This document shows positions 7,837 to 15,837 of a DNA stretch of 64,000 nucleotides, piece by piece. Position 1 is the stretch's first letter, and every line of letters begins with the position of its first letter. The notes under the pieces are model-generated. The model ran no database searches, was not told where the DNA came from, and saw only the letters and a list, made by a program, of their open reading frames with translations. The DNA is from Myxococcales bacterium UBA1238 (GTDB lineage: Bacteria; Myxococcota_A; Bradymonadia; UBA7976; UBA1532), in contig DBWM01000010.1 in assembly GCA_002309015.1 (NCBI GenBank), positions 37,765-101,764 on the forward strand, written 5' to 3'. Position numbers and translations under genes: made by a program.

Positions 7837-9933
7837 ATGCTTGCACACCGCCTTTGGTTAATGAATGACATCATTGCTGAAAATAAAGTCATCTTTAAAA
7901 TCCCTGTATATCAACGCAATTATGATTGGTCTGAAGCCAATGTGAATCGCCTTCTGGACGACATCGAGATCATCATCGATACAGGGCGAAAGCATTTTCT
8001 GGGTACCATTGTCTATATATCGGCTAATGAAGGAGGTGTGGCGATTCGGGAATATATGATCATCGATGGTCAGCAGAGATTGACCAGCATGATGATCTTA
8101 TTAAAGGCGCTGGCTGATGTTGCAAAGGACCTTGATCCGGAATGCAGTGAAGAGATTTATCAGGATTTTCTTTGCAATAAGCGTTGTGAAGAACGGTTTA
8201 AGATTAAATTAAAGCCCATTAAGCATGATAATGATCAATTTGTAGCTTTATTGGAGGATCATAAGGAGCTACTGGATAAAGCCGGACATATTTATTGTAA
8301 TTATCAAATTTGCTATGAGCGATTTAAAAAATGGCTGAAGAATGGTCGAGAGGTCCGACAAATTTCTGACGCACTCTATAAATTAGAGATCGTTGATATT
8401 GTATTGGATCCCAAGGAAGATGATCCTCAAATCATCTTTGAAAGCATTAATTCAACCGGGCTCGATTTAACCAATGCGGATTTGATCAGAAACTTTTTAC
8501 TCATGGATGCTCCCAATCAGGTAGAGCTCTATGAACATTATTGGCTAAAAATTGAAGGAGATTTAAAGAAGGGAACTGATTACACCGATATGAATGAATT
8601 CTTTCAACATTATATCATCTATAAGACTGGTAAATTACCAAAATTTTCCCGCATTTATGATGAATTCGTTCTCCTGTATAAGGACTCTAAAGAAAATTAT
8701 GATCAAGAAAAGATGTTAAAGGAGCTGAAATATTATACCAAGATCTATAAATCTTTTATCGGCGAAGATGATCATTATGGCCTCGAGGTGACCTCTATTT
8801 TAAAGAAGATTCGTAATATTAAGCAAACGACTCCATATCCATTTTTATTTAGAGTATTTGATGATTATGAAAATGGCGTTATCGATTTACGCATATTGGC
8901 CCAGATTCTTCATATATTGCTCATCTATTTGGTGCGTAGAACGATTTGCGAAGTCAGTTCTTCGTATTTAAGAGGATTCTTTGTTGCATTATATCAACGA
9001 GTTTTTAAATCTGAATTAAATAAAAAGAAATATGCAAAAGCCCTGAGTCAATTTTTATATACATTAACATCGCGCGATCAAATGCCGAGTGAAGAACGAT
9101 TTAAATCTAATCTACTCAGAAATAATCTTTATGCGAAACGTCTATTTTGTAAGTTACTTCTATCTGAAATTGAAAATGGAGATAACAAGGAAGTCCTCGA
9201 TATGCAGGACTTAACCATCGAGCATCTGATGCCTCAAAAGTTAAGTCGGGATTGGATGTCGATCGCCTCAAAAGATCATGAAGCATATTTGCATGTTTTG
9301 GGCAATCTGACGATCACAGGATATAACTCAGAGCTCTCTAATAAGAGTTTTGAGGAGAAAAAAGAGATCATTCGAAGTAAATCGAGAGCCATTCTGCTGA
9401 ATTCCGATGTAGTCGATAAGGAGAAATGGGGAATTCCTGAGATACAAGCAAGAAGCGAACGCTTGGCTCAGTTATTGTGTGAACGGTTTTATCTTGACAA
9501 CAGCATTGACCCTACCATTGAGTTTGAGGACACAGCTTCCTTATCTCTTGACCAAGCAGATGAAGTGACCGGTAAAAAACTCATTCGCTATAAATACAAG
9601 AATCGTTCTTATTCTGTAAGTCAATATAAACAGATGCTGGTTTGGATTGCGAGACAGCTTGATAAAGAATCACCGGAGACAACAATCAGTCTGGCTCAGG
9701 CTGAGTATACAAGAAAGTATGGAATTTATTTAAAGTCAGAGAATTTAAATCGTAAAGAATTCGTGCGTCGTTCCTATTGTATTCGAGATGATATCTATAT
9801 GCATACAGATCTTTCTGCAAGTGACATCATTACCCGTATTCGTATGCTCTTTACTGCATACCGAGTTCCGATCAGCGATTTTCAGTTTTACGTTAAGCTG
9901 AATGAAGCAGGCGAGGATGACGAGGAAGATTGA
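7837..9933 (+). CDS. DUF262/DUF1524 (GmrSD-like) nuclease protein
   Basis: A 698-residue protein. The N-terminal DUF262 (ParB-like) part has IPVYQRNYDW at residues 22-31 and the signature IDGQQRLTS at 76-84. A DUF1524-type HNH nuclease follows near residue 460, with the IEHLMPQ block, then LGNLTITGYNSELSN and a conserved F..K. A C-terminal extension of about 150 residues (KLIRYKYKNRSYSVSQYK) is of the kind that often follows these domains. Proteins of this layout include the type IV modification-dependent restriction enzyme GmrSD, so a role in restricting foreign DNA is likely but not shown. Codon use is strongly A/T-rich compared with flanking genes, which suggests horizontal transfer. Start ATG has AAAGG upstream. 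Confidence 0.9.
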   Translation: MLAHRLWLMNDIIAENKVIFKIPVYQRNYDWSEANVNRLLDDIEIIIDTGRKHFLGTIVYISANEGGVAIREYMIIDGQQRLTSMMILLKALADVAKDLDPECSEEIYQDFLCNKRCEERFKIKLKPIKHDNDQFVALLEDHKELLDKAGHIYCNYQICYERFKKWLKNGREVRQISDALYKLEIVDIVLDPKEDDPQIIFESINSTGLDLTNADLIRNFLLMDAPNQVELYEHYWLKIEGDLKKGTDYTDMNEFFQHYIIYKTGKLPKFSRIYDEFVLLYKDSKENYDQEKMLKELKYYTKIYKSFIGEDDHYGLEVTSILKKIRNIKQTTPYPFLFRVFDDYENGVIDLRILAQILHILLIYLVRRTICEVSSSYLRGFFVALYQRVFKSELNKKKYAKALSQFLYTLTSRDQMPSEERFKSNLLRNNLYAKRLFCKLLLSEIENGDNKEVLDMQDLTIEHLMPQKLSRDWMSIASKDHEAYLHVLGNLTITGYNSELSNKSFEEKKEIIRSKSRAILLNSDVVDKEKWGIPEIQARSERLAQLLCERFYLDNSIDPTIEFEDTASLSLDQADEVTGKKLIRYKYKNRSYSVSQYKQMLVWIARQLDKESPETTISLAQAEYTRKYGIYLKSENLNRKEFVRRSYCIRDDIYMHTDLSASDIITRIRMLFTAYRVPISDFQFYVKLNEAGEDDEED

Positions 9934-10529
9934 ACGCTCGATCGACATCTAAAGTATTCTCTGTCGTGATTAAATCTACACGGAGATGAGAAATTTCCAG
10001 GCTGAAACCTATTTTATTCACCACGATCGCGACATATTTGTCAGTGATGTGGAGATTGGATCGCGGAAAGATGGACATCTACTGAACTCAATTTCGAAAA
10101 TTGATTCCAGTAGATGTAAAAATAAAGTCCATGTGTTGGAGATTTTTGTTTCAAAGAGGGAGAATCTTCATCGGCAGCATTTAAAAGTCATCCTGGAATC
10201 GCATCGATTCATTTTCGAACAGATGAACTGTTGAGTTTGACGATTGTAAACCAAAAGAAGTTCACTCTGGAGATGTTTAATCAGGCAAAGTCTTAGAGGA
10301 ATATTGATCGCCGAAAGCACTTTCAATGATGCAGGAATGGGTTTCGATTCATCGAAGCGATTGATTGAAGATGTGGGCAATTCAGGAATTTAAGGCGCTT
10401 TCTCCACTTGAATCAGAGGTGAAGAAGTGTTTTACTCTATTCAATGTAATGAGCTATTTGTGCGTGAGACGATTGTTTCGTAAGTCGTAATCGTACTCCA
10501 ACAAATACAGATTCATAAGGAAATCCGCC
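9934..10529. other. AT-rich intergenic region with repeat copy B (596 bp)
   Basis: This long gap between the DUF262 and fic genes has no open frame with a credible ribosome site or coding character. A short frame at 9986-10234 runs straight through the repeat and is rejected. The stretch holds repeat copy B at 10017-10063 and the AAATTT box about 40 bp before its core. Confidence 0.5.
10017..10063 (+). repeat. Dyad-symmetric intergenic element, copy B
   Basis: The core CGCGACA-tatt-TGTC lies at 10029-10042, with TTCACC to the left and AGTGATGTGGAGATTGGAT to the right. The right flank is nearly identical to copy A. An AAATTT box lies at about 9991, the same distance from the core as in the other copies. 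Confidence 0.6.
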
Positions 10530-11084
10530 GTGAAGCATGACTCAGACATCGATGAAAAGAGTCTCGAAAATGCGAAAGCATTGTTTGAAAGTGGTGAGAT
10601 AGATCGCATCGAAGTGGGCACCGTTAAAGGTTTGCAAGCGATCCATTCGGCTTTGTTTGGGGGACTTTATCCCTTTGCCGGGCAAATCAGGACCCAAAAT
10701 ATTGCTAAGGGAAACTTCCGCTTTGCAAATAGTCTTTATCTGTTGCCTGCATTAGATGCGATAGAGCGGATGCCTGAAACATCATTTGAAGAAATCATTG
10801 CCAAATATGTAGAAATGAATGTCGCACATCCGTTTCTGGAAGGCAATGGGCGAAGCACGCGCATCTGGCTCGACCTGATCCTTAAAAAGCGCCTGGGTAA
10901 AGTGGTGAACTGGGCGAATATCGATAAAGTTGCTTATCTGCAAGCGATGGAGCGCAGCCCGATCAATGATCTCGAACTGCGCTTTTTAATTAAACCTCAG
11001 CTCACCGATCAAACAGAAGATCGCGAGGTCATTTTTAAAGGTATCGAGCAATCTTATTACTATGAAGGGTATGAGAAGCGGTGA
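10530..11084 (+). CDS. Fic-domain protein, class III (predicted AMP transferase)
   Basis: A 184-residue Fic protein. The catalytic loop [12 protein letters not shown] is near residues 98-109 and the flap region YPFAGQIRT near 49-57. Fic enzymes usually transfer AMP from ATP to a hydroxyl of a target protein. The C-terminal helix has SYYYEG, which fits the (S/T)xxxE(G/N) inhibitory motif found C-terminally in class III enzymes such as the Neisseria one, so the protein probably self-inhibits. The start is a GTG with AAGGA eight bases upstream; the N-terminus is somewhat shorter than in close family members I recall. It sits alone between repeat copies B and C with no obvious partner antitoxin, consistent with self-inhibition. 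Confidence 0.92.
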   Translation: MKHDSDIDEKSLENAKALFESGEIDRIEVGTVKGLQAIHSALFGGLYPFAGQIRTQNIAKGNFRFANSLYLLPALDAIERMPETSFEEIIAKYVEMNVAHPFLEGNGRSTRIWLDLILKKRLGKVVNWANIDKVAYLQAMERSPINDLELRFLIKPQLTDQTEDREVIFKGIEQSYYYEGYEKR

Positions 11085-11111
11085 AGAAGGGGATCGGTTG
11101 TCTCCGCCCCG

Positions 11112-12041
11112 TTAAAATGTGGTGCTCAGGAGTTGAAGGATCACCGGCTGGGTATCGATATCGAGAGGGGTGTCACCTTTATCTTTGCCGGACTTCTTGT
11201 GATTGGACAGCTCGTAGCCGATAAGGCATCCTGCAAAGAAGGAGATGCCGGCTACGTAGGCAAAGCTCTTGCTTTCGCGCCATAAGAAAAGTAAGGCCAG
11301 GATGTCGACTCCCAAGCCGATGCCGGCACCTTTTAATGTCCCTGCAAAGGTCCCGTGACCACCGGTGAACCGACCTCCAAAGTACACGCTGACGGGTGTC
11401 ATCAGCACGCCGGTGATGATGCTGAAGAGTTCGGCTTCACCTGGTAAGCCCATTACTAAAGCAAATCCCAAGCCGGGACCGCCAAGTAATCCCAAAAAGC
11501 TGGCACCTAAAAGGCTGTAGTCGCGATCCTCATCGAAGACTTCATAGAAAATAGAACTCATCAGAGGGGGCAAGGATAAATGTAAGCTCAGGCTTGTAGA
11601 GGACCAGACATCCTGATTCCCTATCACGCAGGGCAAATAGGCGAGGCCGCTGCCCAATGTTGCACCCATGAACGGGTAAACAAACTTTGTATGACCGCCG
11701 GTCAGTTTTCCCCCGTAGTAGCTGCCTGTGGCGGTTAAGAATGGGGATGCGATCATGGCGCCGCTGCCAATATAGGCGATCGCTTCGGAAGGGGTTGACG
11801 ATTCGCTGTAATAATATCGAAGCAGCTGCGTACCCGTGAGCACGCCGACGGCGTTTCCTGCAAACCCAAGCCCGAATTCCGATCCCAGGCGGACGGGCAA
11901 AGATCGATGCGCAGAGTCGTTTGCGGATGCTGTCTTTGCAAAAAAGGAGAGGACGGTCAGCATGAGCAAAAGGCACAGCTTCGTCAACCGATGACGGCGC
12001 AGGGGAGAATCAGAGGCTATGGATGAAGCATCGATCGGCAT
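11112..12041 (-). CDS. Gly-rich multi-pass envelope protein, duplicate 1
   Basis: About 309 residues with an N-terminal signal-like segment (LCLLLMLTVLSFFAKTASA). The rest alternates Gly-rich hydrophobic stretches with motifs such as SEFGLGFAGNA, YYGGKLTGG and YFGGRFTGGHG, suggesting membrane or barrel-like packing. The start chosen is the ATG at 12041, nine bases after AGAGGA; an ATG at 12050 abuts that site. With this start the length and N-terminus (MPID...) match the neighbouring paralog at 12589-13518 (MKID...). The C-termini also match (QPVILQLL versus QPMFVQLL). No known family was recognised. It converges on the fic gene. Confidence 0.78.
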   Translation of the reverse strand: MPIDASSIASDSPLRRHRLTKLCLLLMLTVLSFFAKTASANDSAHRSLPVRLGSEFGLGFAGNAVGVLTGTQLLRYYYSESSTPSEAIAYIGSGAMIASPFLTATGSYYGGKLTGGHTKFVYPFMGATLGSGLAYLPCVIGNQDVWSSTSLSLHLSLPPLMSSIFYEVFDEDRDYSLLGASFLGLLGGPGLGFALVMGLPGEAELFSIITGVLMTPVSVYFGGRFTGGHGTFAGTLKGAGIGLGVDILALLFLWRESKSFAYVAGISFFAGCLIGYELSNHKKSGKDKGDTPLDIDTQPVILQLLSTTF

Positions 12042-12190
12042 AGGGCGCATTCCTCTTTAAGATGATGAGTTAAAATGATGCATAAGCTTTTGTGAAATTC
12101 AACCCTTTTGAGGAAAACCGATCCCGATGGAGCTGAAAAACGAAGCCGCGAGGGCTGTTTGGATCCTGCTCCGAGCGTGAACTGATCCTG

Positions 12191-12252
12191 ATTTACAGCT
12201 CCCCTTCCGGCCGCTGCGCGGCCACCTTCCCCGGGGGGGACGGCTTTCGATC
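12191..12252 (+). repeat. GC-rich dispersed repeat, single copy
   Basis: The segment contains CTCCCCTTCCGG, a GC stem (GGCCGCtgcGCGGCC), then CACCTTCCCCGGGGGGGACGG and CTTTCGATC. It is the reverse complement of the unit repeated in tandem at 57828-58022. A degenerate relative with the same preceding GAACYGATCCYGATT context lies at 13679-13760. Confidence 0.65.
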
Positions 12253-12417
12253 TGGGTCGTTCAGCAATCATGAACATCCCAGAGTTGTTTAGATCCTGTT
12301 CAGCCAGGGAACTGATCCCGATAGGGGATTCATTCTTTCATGACAGCGACCATGATAGATCCCGCTTCGCTCGTCATTTAATCTCCATCCATCATACAAA
12401 TTTCACGGCTTAAGGTT

Positions 12418-12469
12418 CATTCAATCACCCCGATCACGACATTTTTGTCGGTATTTTGGTGATTGAATG
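12418..12469 (+). repeat. Dyad-symmetric intergenic element, copy C (perfect outer arms)
   Basis: The outer arms CATTCAATCACC (12418-12429) and GGTGATTGAATG (12458-12469) are perfect 12-bp inverted repeats. Between them lies the core GACA-tttt-TGTC at 12438-12449. This is the most symmetric of the four copies and shows that the element is a nested dyad. Confidence 0.7.
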
Positions 12470-12588
12470 TCCGACTGATGGAGAAATTTCTCCTTCCGTC
12501 CGTCAATGAAAGATCATGCAGGCAATAAATTTGTCGGCTCAGTTGACTTTAGGAGACCCAATTGGGGGGATTGAATCTGGGTGGGGCT

Positions 12589-13518
12589 TTAAAAGGGGAT
12601 GTTCAGGAGTTGAACGAACATCGGCTGGGCGGCGGATTTTAATTGTGATCCGGTGTTGTCCTCTTTGTCGGAGGCTCTTCGGTTGGACTTTTCGTAGCCA
12701 ATGATGGAACAGACCACAAGGGCGGTTGTCGCGAGGGCGGCCCAATATTCATTGGGGCCTATGACTGGAAGTAAGACGAGACCTACACCTGCGCTGATGC
12801 CGGCATATTTTAATGTCGTCAGGAAGCGTCCGTCACCACCGGTGGACTGACCTCCCAAATAGACGCTGACGGGTGTTAATAACGCGCCGATGACAAGGGA
12901 AGGGATGAACGCTTCCTGTGGTAATGTTAAGGCAGCAGTTACACCCAATGCGGGGCCGCCAAGGATTCCCCAGACGGTGGCCCCCACAAGACCATGATTC
13001 TGATGACCACTGAAGGCTTCGTAAAAAATGGAACTCGTCAGGGGCGGCAAGGTTAAAAGGAAGGCCATACTCTTGGGATCCTCGATCTCGCCTGCAACAT
13101 TCACGCTGGCCATGTAAGCGAGTGCTGTGCCCATGGTTGCACCCATGAGGGGGTAAACATACTCTGAATCTCCGCCGGTCAATTTTCCTCCGTAGTAGGT
13201 CCCTGTTGCTGCCAGAATGGGGGCTGCAATCAGGGTCGCGACGCCTGCCGTGAGGTAACCATCGCCTTCACCCCTCGGTGATTCATAAAATAAACGTATC
13301 AGTTGTGTACCCGTAAAGACCCCGGCGGCGTTTCCTGCAAACCCGAGCCCGAATTCGGATCCAAAGCGGGCGGGGAAGGATCGATGTTTGAAGCCCTCTG
13401 CAAATGCAGGTGCCATCGATGCAAAGAAGGCGAGGAGCAGAATGAAAACGGGCAGTCGGCTGAAACAAAGGCGACGCTTTGGAGAAGGATCGCAGGGCTG
13501 ATCGGGATCAATTTTCAT
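12589..13518 (-). CDS. Gly-rich multi-pass envelope protein, duplicate 2
   Basis: A 309-residue paralog of the gene at 11112-12041, in the same orientation. It has a signal-like segment (LPVFILLLAFFASMAPAFA) and the same landmarks: SEFGLGFAGNAAGV, TGTYYGGKLTGG, YVYPLMGATMG and YLGGQSTGGDG. The start ATG has GAGGAG eight bases upstream. The two genes and their upstream regions share the order of repeats, which shows a tandem segmental duplication. Function is unknown; the sequence fits a membrane-embedded protein and shows no catalytic motif. Confidence 0.8.
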   Translation of the reverse strand: MKIDPDQPCDPSPKRRLCFSRLPVFILLLAFFASMAPAFAEGFKHRSFPARFGSEFGLGFAGNAAGVFTGTQLIRLFYESPRGEGDGYLTAGVATLIAAPILAATGTYYGGKLTGGDSEYVYPLMGATMGTALAYMASVNVAGEIEDPKSMAFLLTLPPLTSSIFYEAFSGHQNHGLVGATVWGILGGPALGVTAALTLPQEAFIPSLVIGALLTPVSVYLGGQSTGGDGRFLTTLKYAGISAGVGLVLLPVIGPNEYWAALATTALVVCSIIGYEKSNRRASDKEDNTGSQLKSAAQPMFVQLLNIPF

Positions 13519-14007
13519 GGTTTGGACTCCTCATGAAGCGTAACGGTTGTGATGATATTCGGCATTTGAGAAAAATCCATTAAACTGCAGTTTCGTAAAG
13601 TCGGCTGGACGAACGTTGCTTTTATAAATTCACGGAAATGCATTTTTTTGAAGGCGTAAACCCTTTTTTTTCTTCCCGTGAACCGATCCCCGATTGGGGG
13701 GCTCCTTCCGCCGCGCATTGCGCGCCTGCCGCCCACATTTGCGGGACGGCTTCTGGTTTTTTGGACATCCTTTTTACGATGAGCGGTGATCCAAAAGACG
13801 CTTTGGGTTCATAGATTGAGCTTTCAGCCGTCTTTTGATCTCCATCCATCCAACAAATTTCTCCATTCGCGCGACTTTAAATCTCCAACTTCGCGACAAA
13901 AATGTCGCGGTGAGGGTGATTGGATTTCCTTTGAGTGTTGATCGAATGTCGAATCCGGGGTCTCTTTTCTCCATCAAAGGGTCAATCAATCAACGCGGCG
14001 CGTACAT
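13519..14007. other. Intergenic region with degenerate GC-rich repeat and copy D (489 bp)
   Basis: No gene is seen. It holds a diverged GC-rich repeat at 13679-13760, ATCTCCATCCATC at 13838-13850, an ACAAATTTC box at about 13853 and dyad element D. Spacing to the gene start (about 160 bp to the GC-rich repeat, about 380 bp to the dyad core) closely matches the region upstream of the first paralog. Confidence 0.6.
13880..13926 (-). repeat. Dyad-symmetric intergenic element, copy D
   Basis: The core is a perfect hairpin CGCGACA-aaaa-TGTCGCG at 13892-13909. Read on the minus strand the flanks match copies A-C: CCAATCACC on one side and TTGGAGATTTA on the other. The flanking AAATTT box and ATCTCCATCCATC motif are in the same orientation as those of copy C. 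Confidence 0.65.
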
Positions 14008-15000
14008 TTATTTGGGTTGGAAGATACTCTTAATGTACTTACAGATTTTTTCGGTATCATCGCAGAAGAGGAAGTCTTCACGGATGCCGCATAACTTGAG
14101 ATCCTCGAGTATCTTTTTCTTTGCGGTTGCAGGGACTGTGATCGAGGCGATGATGCATTCATGGTTCTTGGGCATCGAGTCGATTTCATTCAGAAAGGCC
14201 TTTTGATCATCCGAAATCTTATTTGGAAACAACAGGTAGCGGCCATATTGGATTTGCTGGCGGATACTGTGAATCGGTGCGTAAACGAAAATAGGCGAGC
14301 GGCAGGCCCAGGCAACCTCGGCGGCCTGAGAATTTTCATCCTCGGTGAAGAAAGTATCGGAGTACCAATGGCGTGTCGATCTGAAATAGGGTTGATCGAA
14401 TGCCCCCTTAAAGAAGAACTCCAATGGCCATCGACTTCCACTGTTGTCGAGGAGGTTGCAACTGTCTGCAATCGCCTGAATGAATGCATCATTGTCGATG
14501 TATGTTTTTAAGCTCGCCCGGGAAACAACCTGATTCCGCGTTGCAAACACAAAAACCTCGGCGGAAGCTTCAAACTGTTCCTTGCAGGCCATATACAATG
14601 CCACGAGTGCGTTCTCACTGACATCGAGGAGCCTTGTCGGGATCCCGTAATGCTGGAGTAACGCCAATATCTCGAGGGGTTGCATATCGCTTCTGAAGAA
14701 CTCCGGAAGTCGCGCCTTGGCCATCCGAATGTATTCGCGCTCGTGATTGATCACTTCGCGGTTGACCTTATTACCCCGGGTGGTGCGTGCCAGAGAGGGC
14801 TGAAGCTTGAAATTCACATTCGCCTGGCCCCTGAATACAAGAAACGACTGCTGTGTCCGATCCTTCGCCCGGTCGTCTTTAATGGCGCAGATGCGATCTA
14901 TAAATTCCGGCAGACTGTTGACCGTATAAACCTGCGCGGGCAATGGATCGGACGCGTCCTGTTGATGGCTTGAGGGTGCCTGGGAGTTTTCTTCCGACAT
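14008..15000 (-). CDS. FRG-domain protein
   Basis: A 330-residue soluble protein. The FRG domain is marked by FLVFRGQ at residues 53-59 and LLQHYGIPTRLLD at 114-126, followed by NALVALYMAC. FRG domains occur in single-domain bacterial proteins and in contexts linked to phage defence and toxins, but their biochemical activity is not settled. Here the gene lies at the edge of the accessory block with DUF262 and Fic proteins, which is suggestive only. About 200 residues follow the signature without another recognised domain. It is followed by repeat copy D and faces away from the gltX operon's downstream end. Confidence 0.85.
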   Translation of the reverse strand: MSEENSQAPSSHQQDASDPLPAQVYTVNSLPEFIDRICAIKDDRAKDRTQQSFLVFRGQANVNFKLQPSLARTTRGNKVNREVINHEREYIRMAKARLPEFFRSDMQPLEILALLQHYGIPTRLLDVSENALVALYMACKEQFEASAEVFVFATRNQVVSRASLKTYIDNDAFIQAIADSCNLLDNSGSRWPLEFFFKGAFDQPYFRSTRHWYSDTFFTEDENSQAAEVAWACRSPIFVYAPIHSIRQQIQYGRYLLFPNKISDDQKAFLNEIDSMPKNHECIIASITVPATAKKKILEDLKLCGIREDFLFCDDTEKICKYIKSIFQPK

Positions 15001-15064
15001 TTTAAGGATACCCTGATTCTGCGGAATACTTTGAAAGAAGGGCTTGCGGTCTCTTTTTTAAGCC

Positions 15065-15811
15065 CTACAGGGAAGCAGAGATGACCGCCTCAAAAGGTTC
15101 TTTCGCCTTTGGGTCATAGCAAAGCCGGCCGTTACCAAATGTAGCGCTCGCGGCGCATTGAAGCATCTCGACCCGGCCGTCAAGCTGAGGCAGCCTGTAG
15201 GTGATCGCAACATCGTGCGGATCCCTTTCCATCGCCACCAGATCGAGAAGGCTTTGAAGCACGCGGTTCTCCAGTTCCCCGATCTGACCCGTCGCATTCT
15301 CGAGCTCGCGTTCGATGCGCGCCCTTAAGCTGTCCTTTTTCATTTGATGGAGCGGTGTTCTGTATTCCTGGCGAGCCGAAGGGATCATGTCCCAGCCGGG
15401 TGTATAAGGCTTGATGTCTAAGATCGGAGTCCCATCGAGAAAGTCCAGTCGACGGACATGCAAAAAACGATTCTCGCGCCGGTCGAGTCTGGTAATGGTC
15501 AGCGCGATGGGATTGGGACGGACCGGAGCCCTTATGGCGAACACCCCGCGGAGATGCGTGTCGGTGGAACATTTTCTGGGCATCACCTGAAGGCAGGATC
15601 GATCTGCTTTGTGAAAGAAAGGCAACACGATGATGTGGGTTGTGCTTTCAATGTCGAGCAATCCCTCTTCATATTCGGGGAAGATTTCGATCACCCCCGG
15701 CGCGCCTTGTGCAGGTATGCCCGTCGACTGATTTGGCCCGGGCCAGGGAAAGGGTGTATGCGCCACACCGATCGCATGGCACTCAAATGCAGGATCTTTG
15801 TCTGTCATCAT
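15065..15811 (-). CDS. TsaA/TrmO-like protein with C-terminal extension
   Basis: A 248-residue protein. The first 140 residues match the TsaA/TrmO barrel: IGVAHTPF near the start, GPNQSTG-like and VIEIFPEYEEGLLDIE, then RGVFAIRAPVRPNPIALT and the LDGTPILDIKPYTPG signature. TrmO methylates the N6 of t6A37 in tRNA using AdoMet. The last 100 residues are extra; a segment (CAASATFGNGRL) faintly recalls the CxxxTFGkGN motif of FmdE proteins, which is a guess. It is the last gene of the gltX-kamD-kamE run, 26 bp after kamE. Whether it acts on tRNA or is a moonlighting relative is open. Confidence 0.8.
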   Translation of the reverse strand: MMTDKDPAFECHAIGVAHTPFPWPGPNQSTGIPAQGAPGVIEIFPEYEEGLLDIESTTHIIVLPFFHKADRSCLQVMPRKCSTDTHLRGVFAIRAPVRPNPIALTITRLDRRENRFLHVRRLDFLDGTPILDIKPYTPGWDMIPSARQEYRTPLHQMKKDSLRARIERELENATGQIGELENRVLQSLLDLVAMERDPHDVAITYRLPQLDGRVEMLQCAASATFGNGRLCYDPKAKEPFEAVISASL

Positions 15812-15837
15812 GTGATTCCGGGAACAATGGGGAAGGA

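Larger units (their letters stand above)
12051..12588. other. Intergenic region with GC-rich repeat and copy C (538 bp)
   Basis: No gene is seen. From left to right it holds a GC-rich repeat (12191-12252), the motif ATCTCCATCCATC (12381-12393), an ACAAATTTC box (about 12396), dyad element C (12418-12469) and a perfect 14-bp palindrome GGAGAAATTTCTCC (12480-12493). The same order of elements occurs upstream of the second paralog at 13519-13990, so this region was duplicated together with the gene. Confidence 0.6.

Noticed and set aside
9986..10234. 82-codon frame after the DUF262 gene
   Set aside because: It runs through the repeat element, has no ribosome site and no coding character.
7626..13926. 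Integron attC sites as an explanation for the four dyad elements
   Set aside because: No GTTRRRY-type core sites and no integrase were seen, and gene orientation is mixed.
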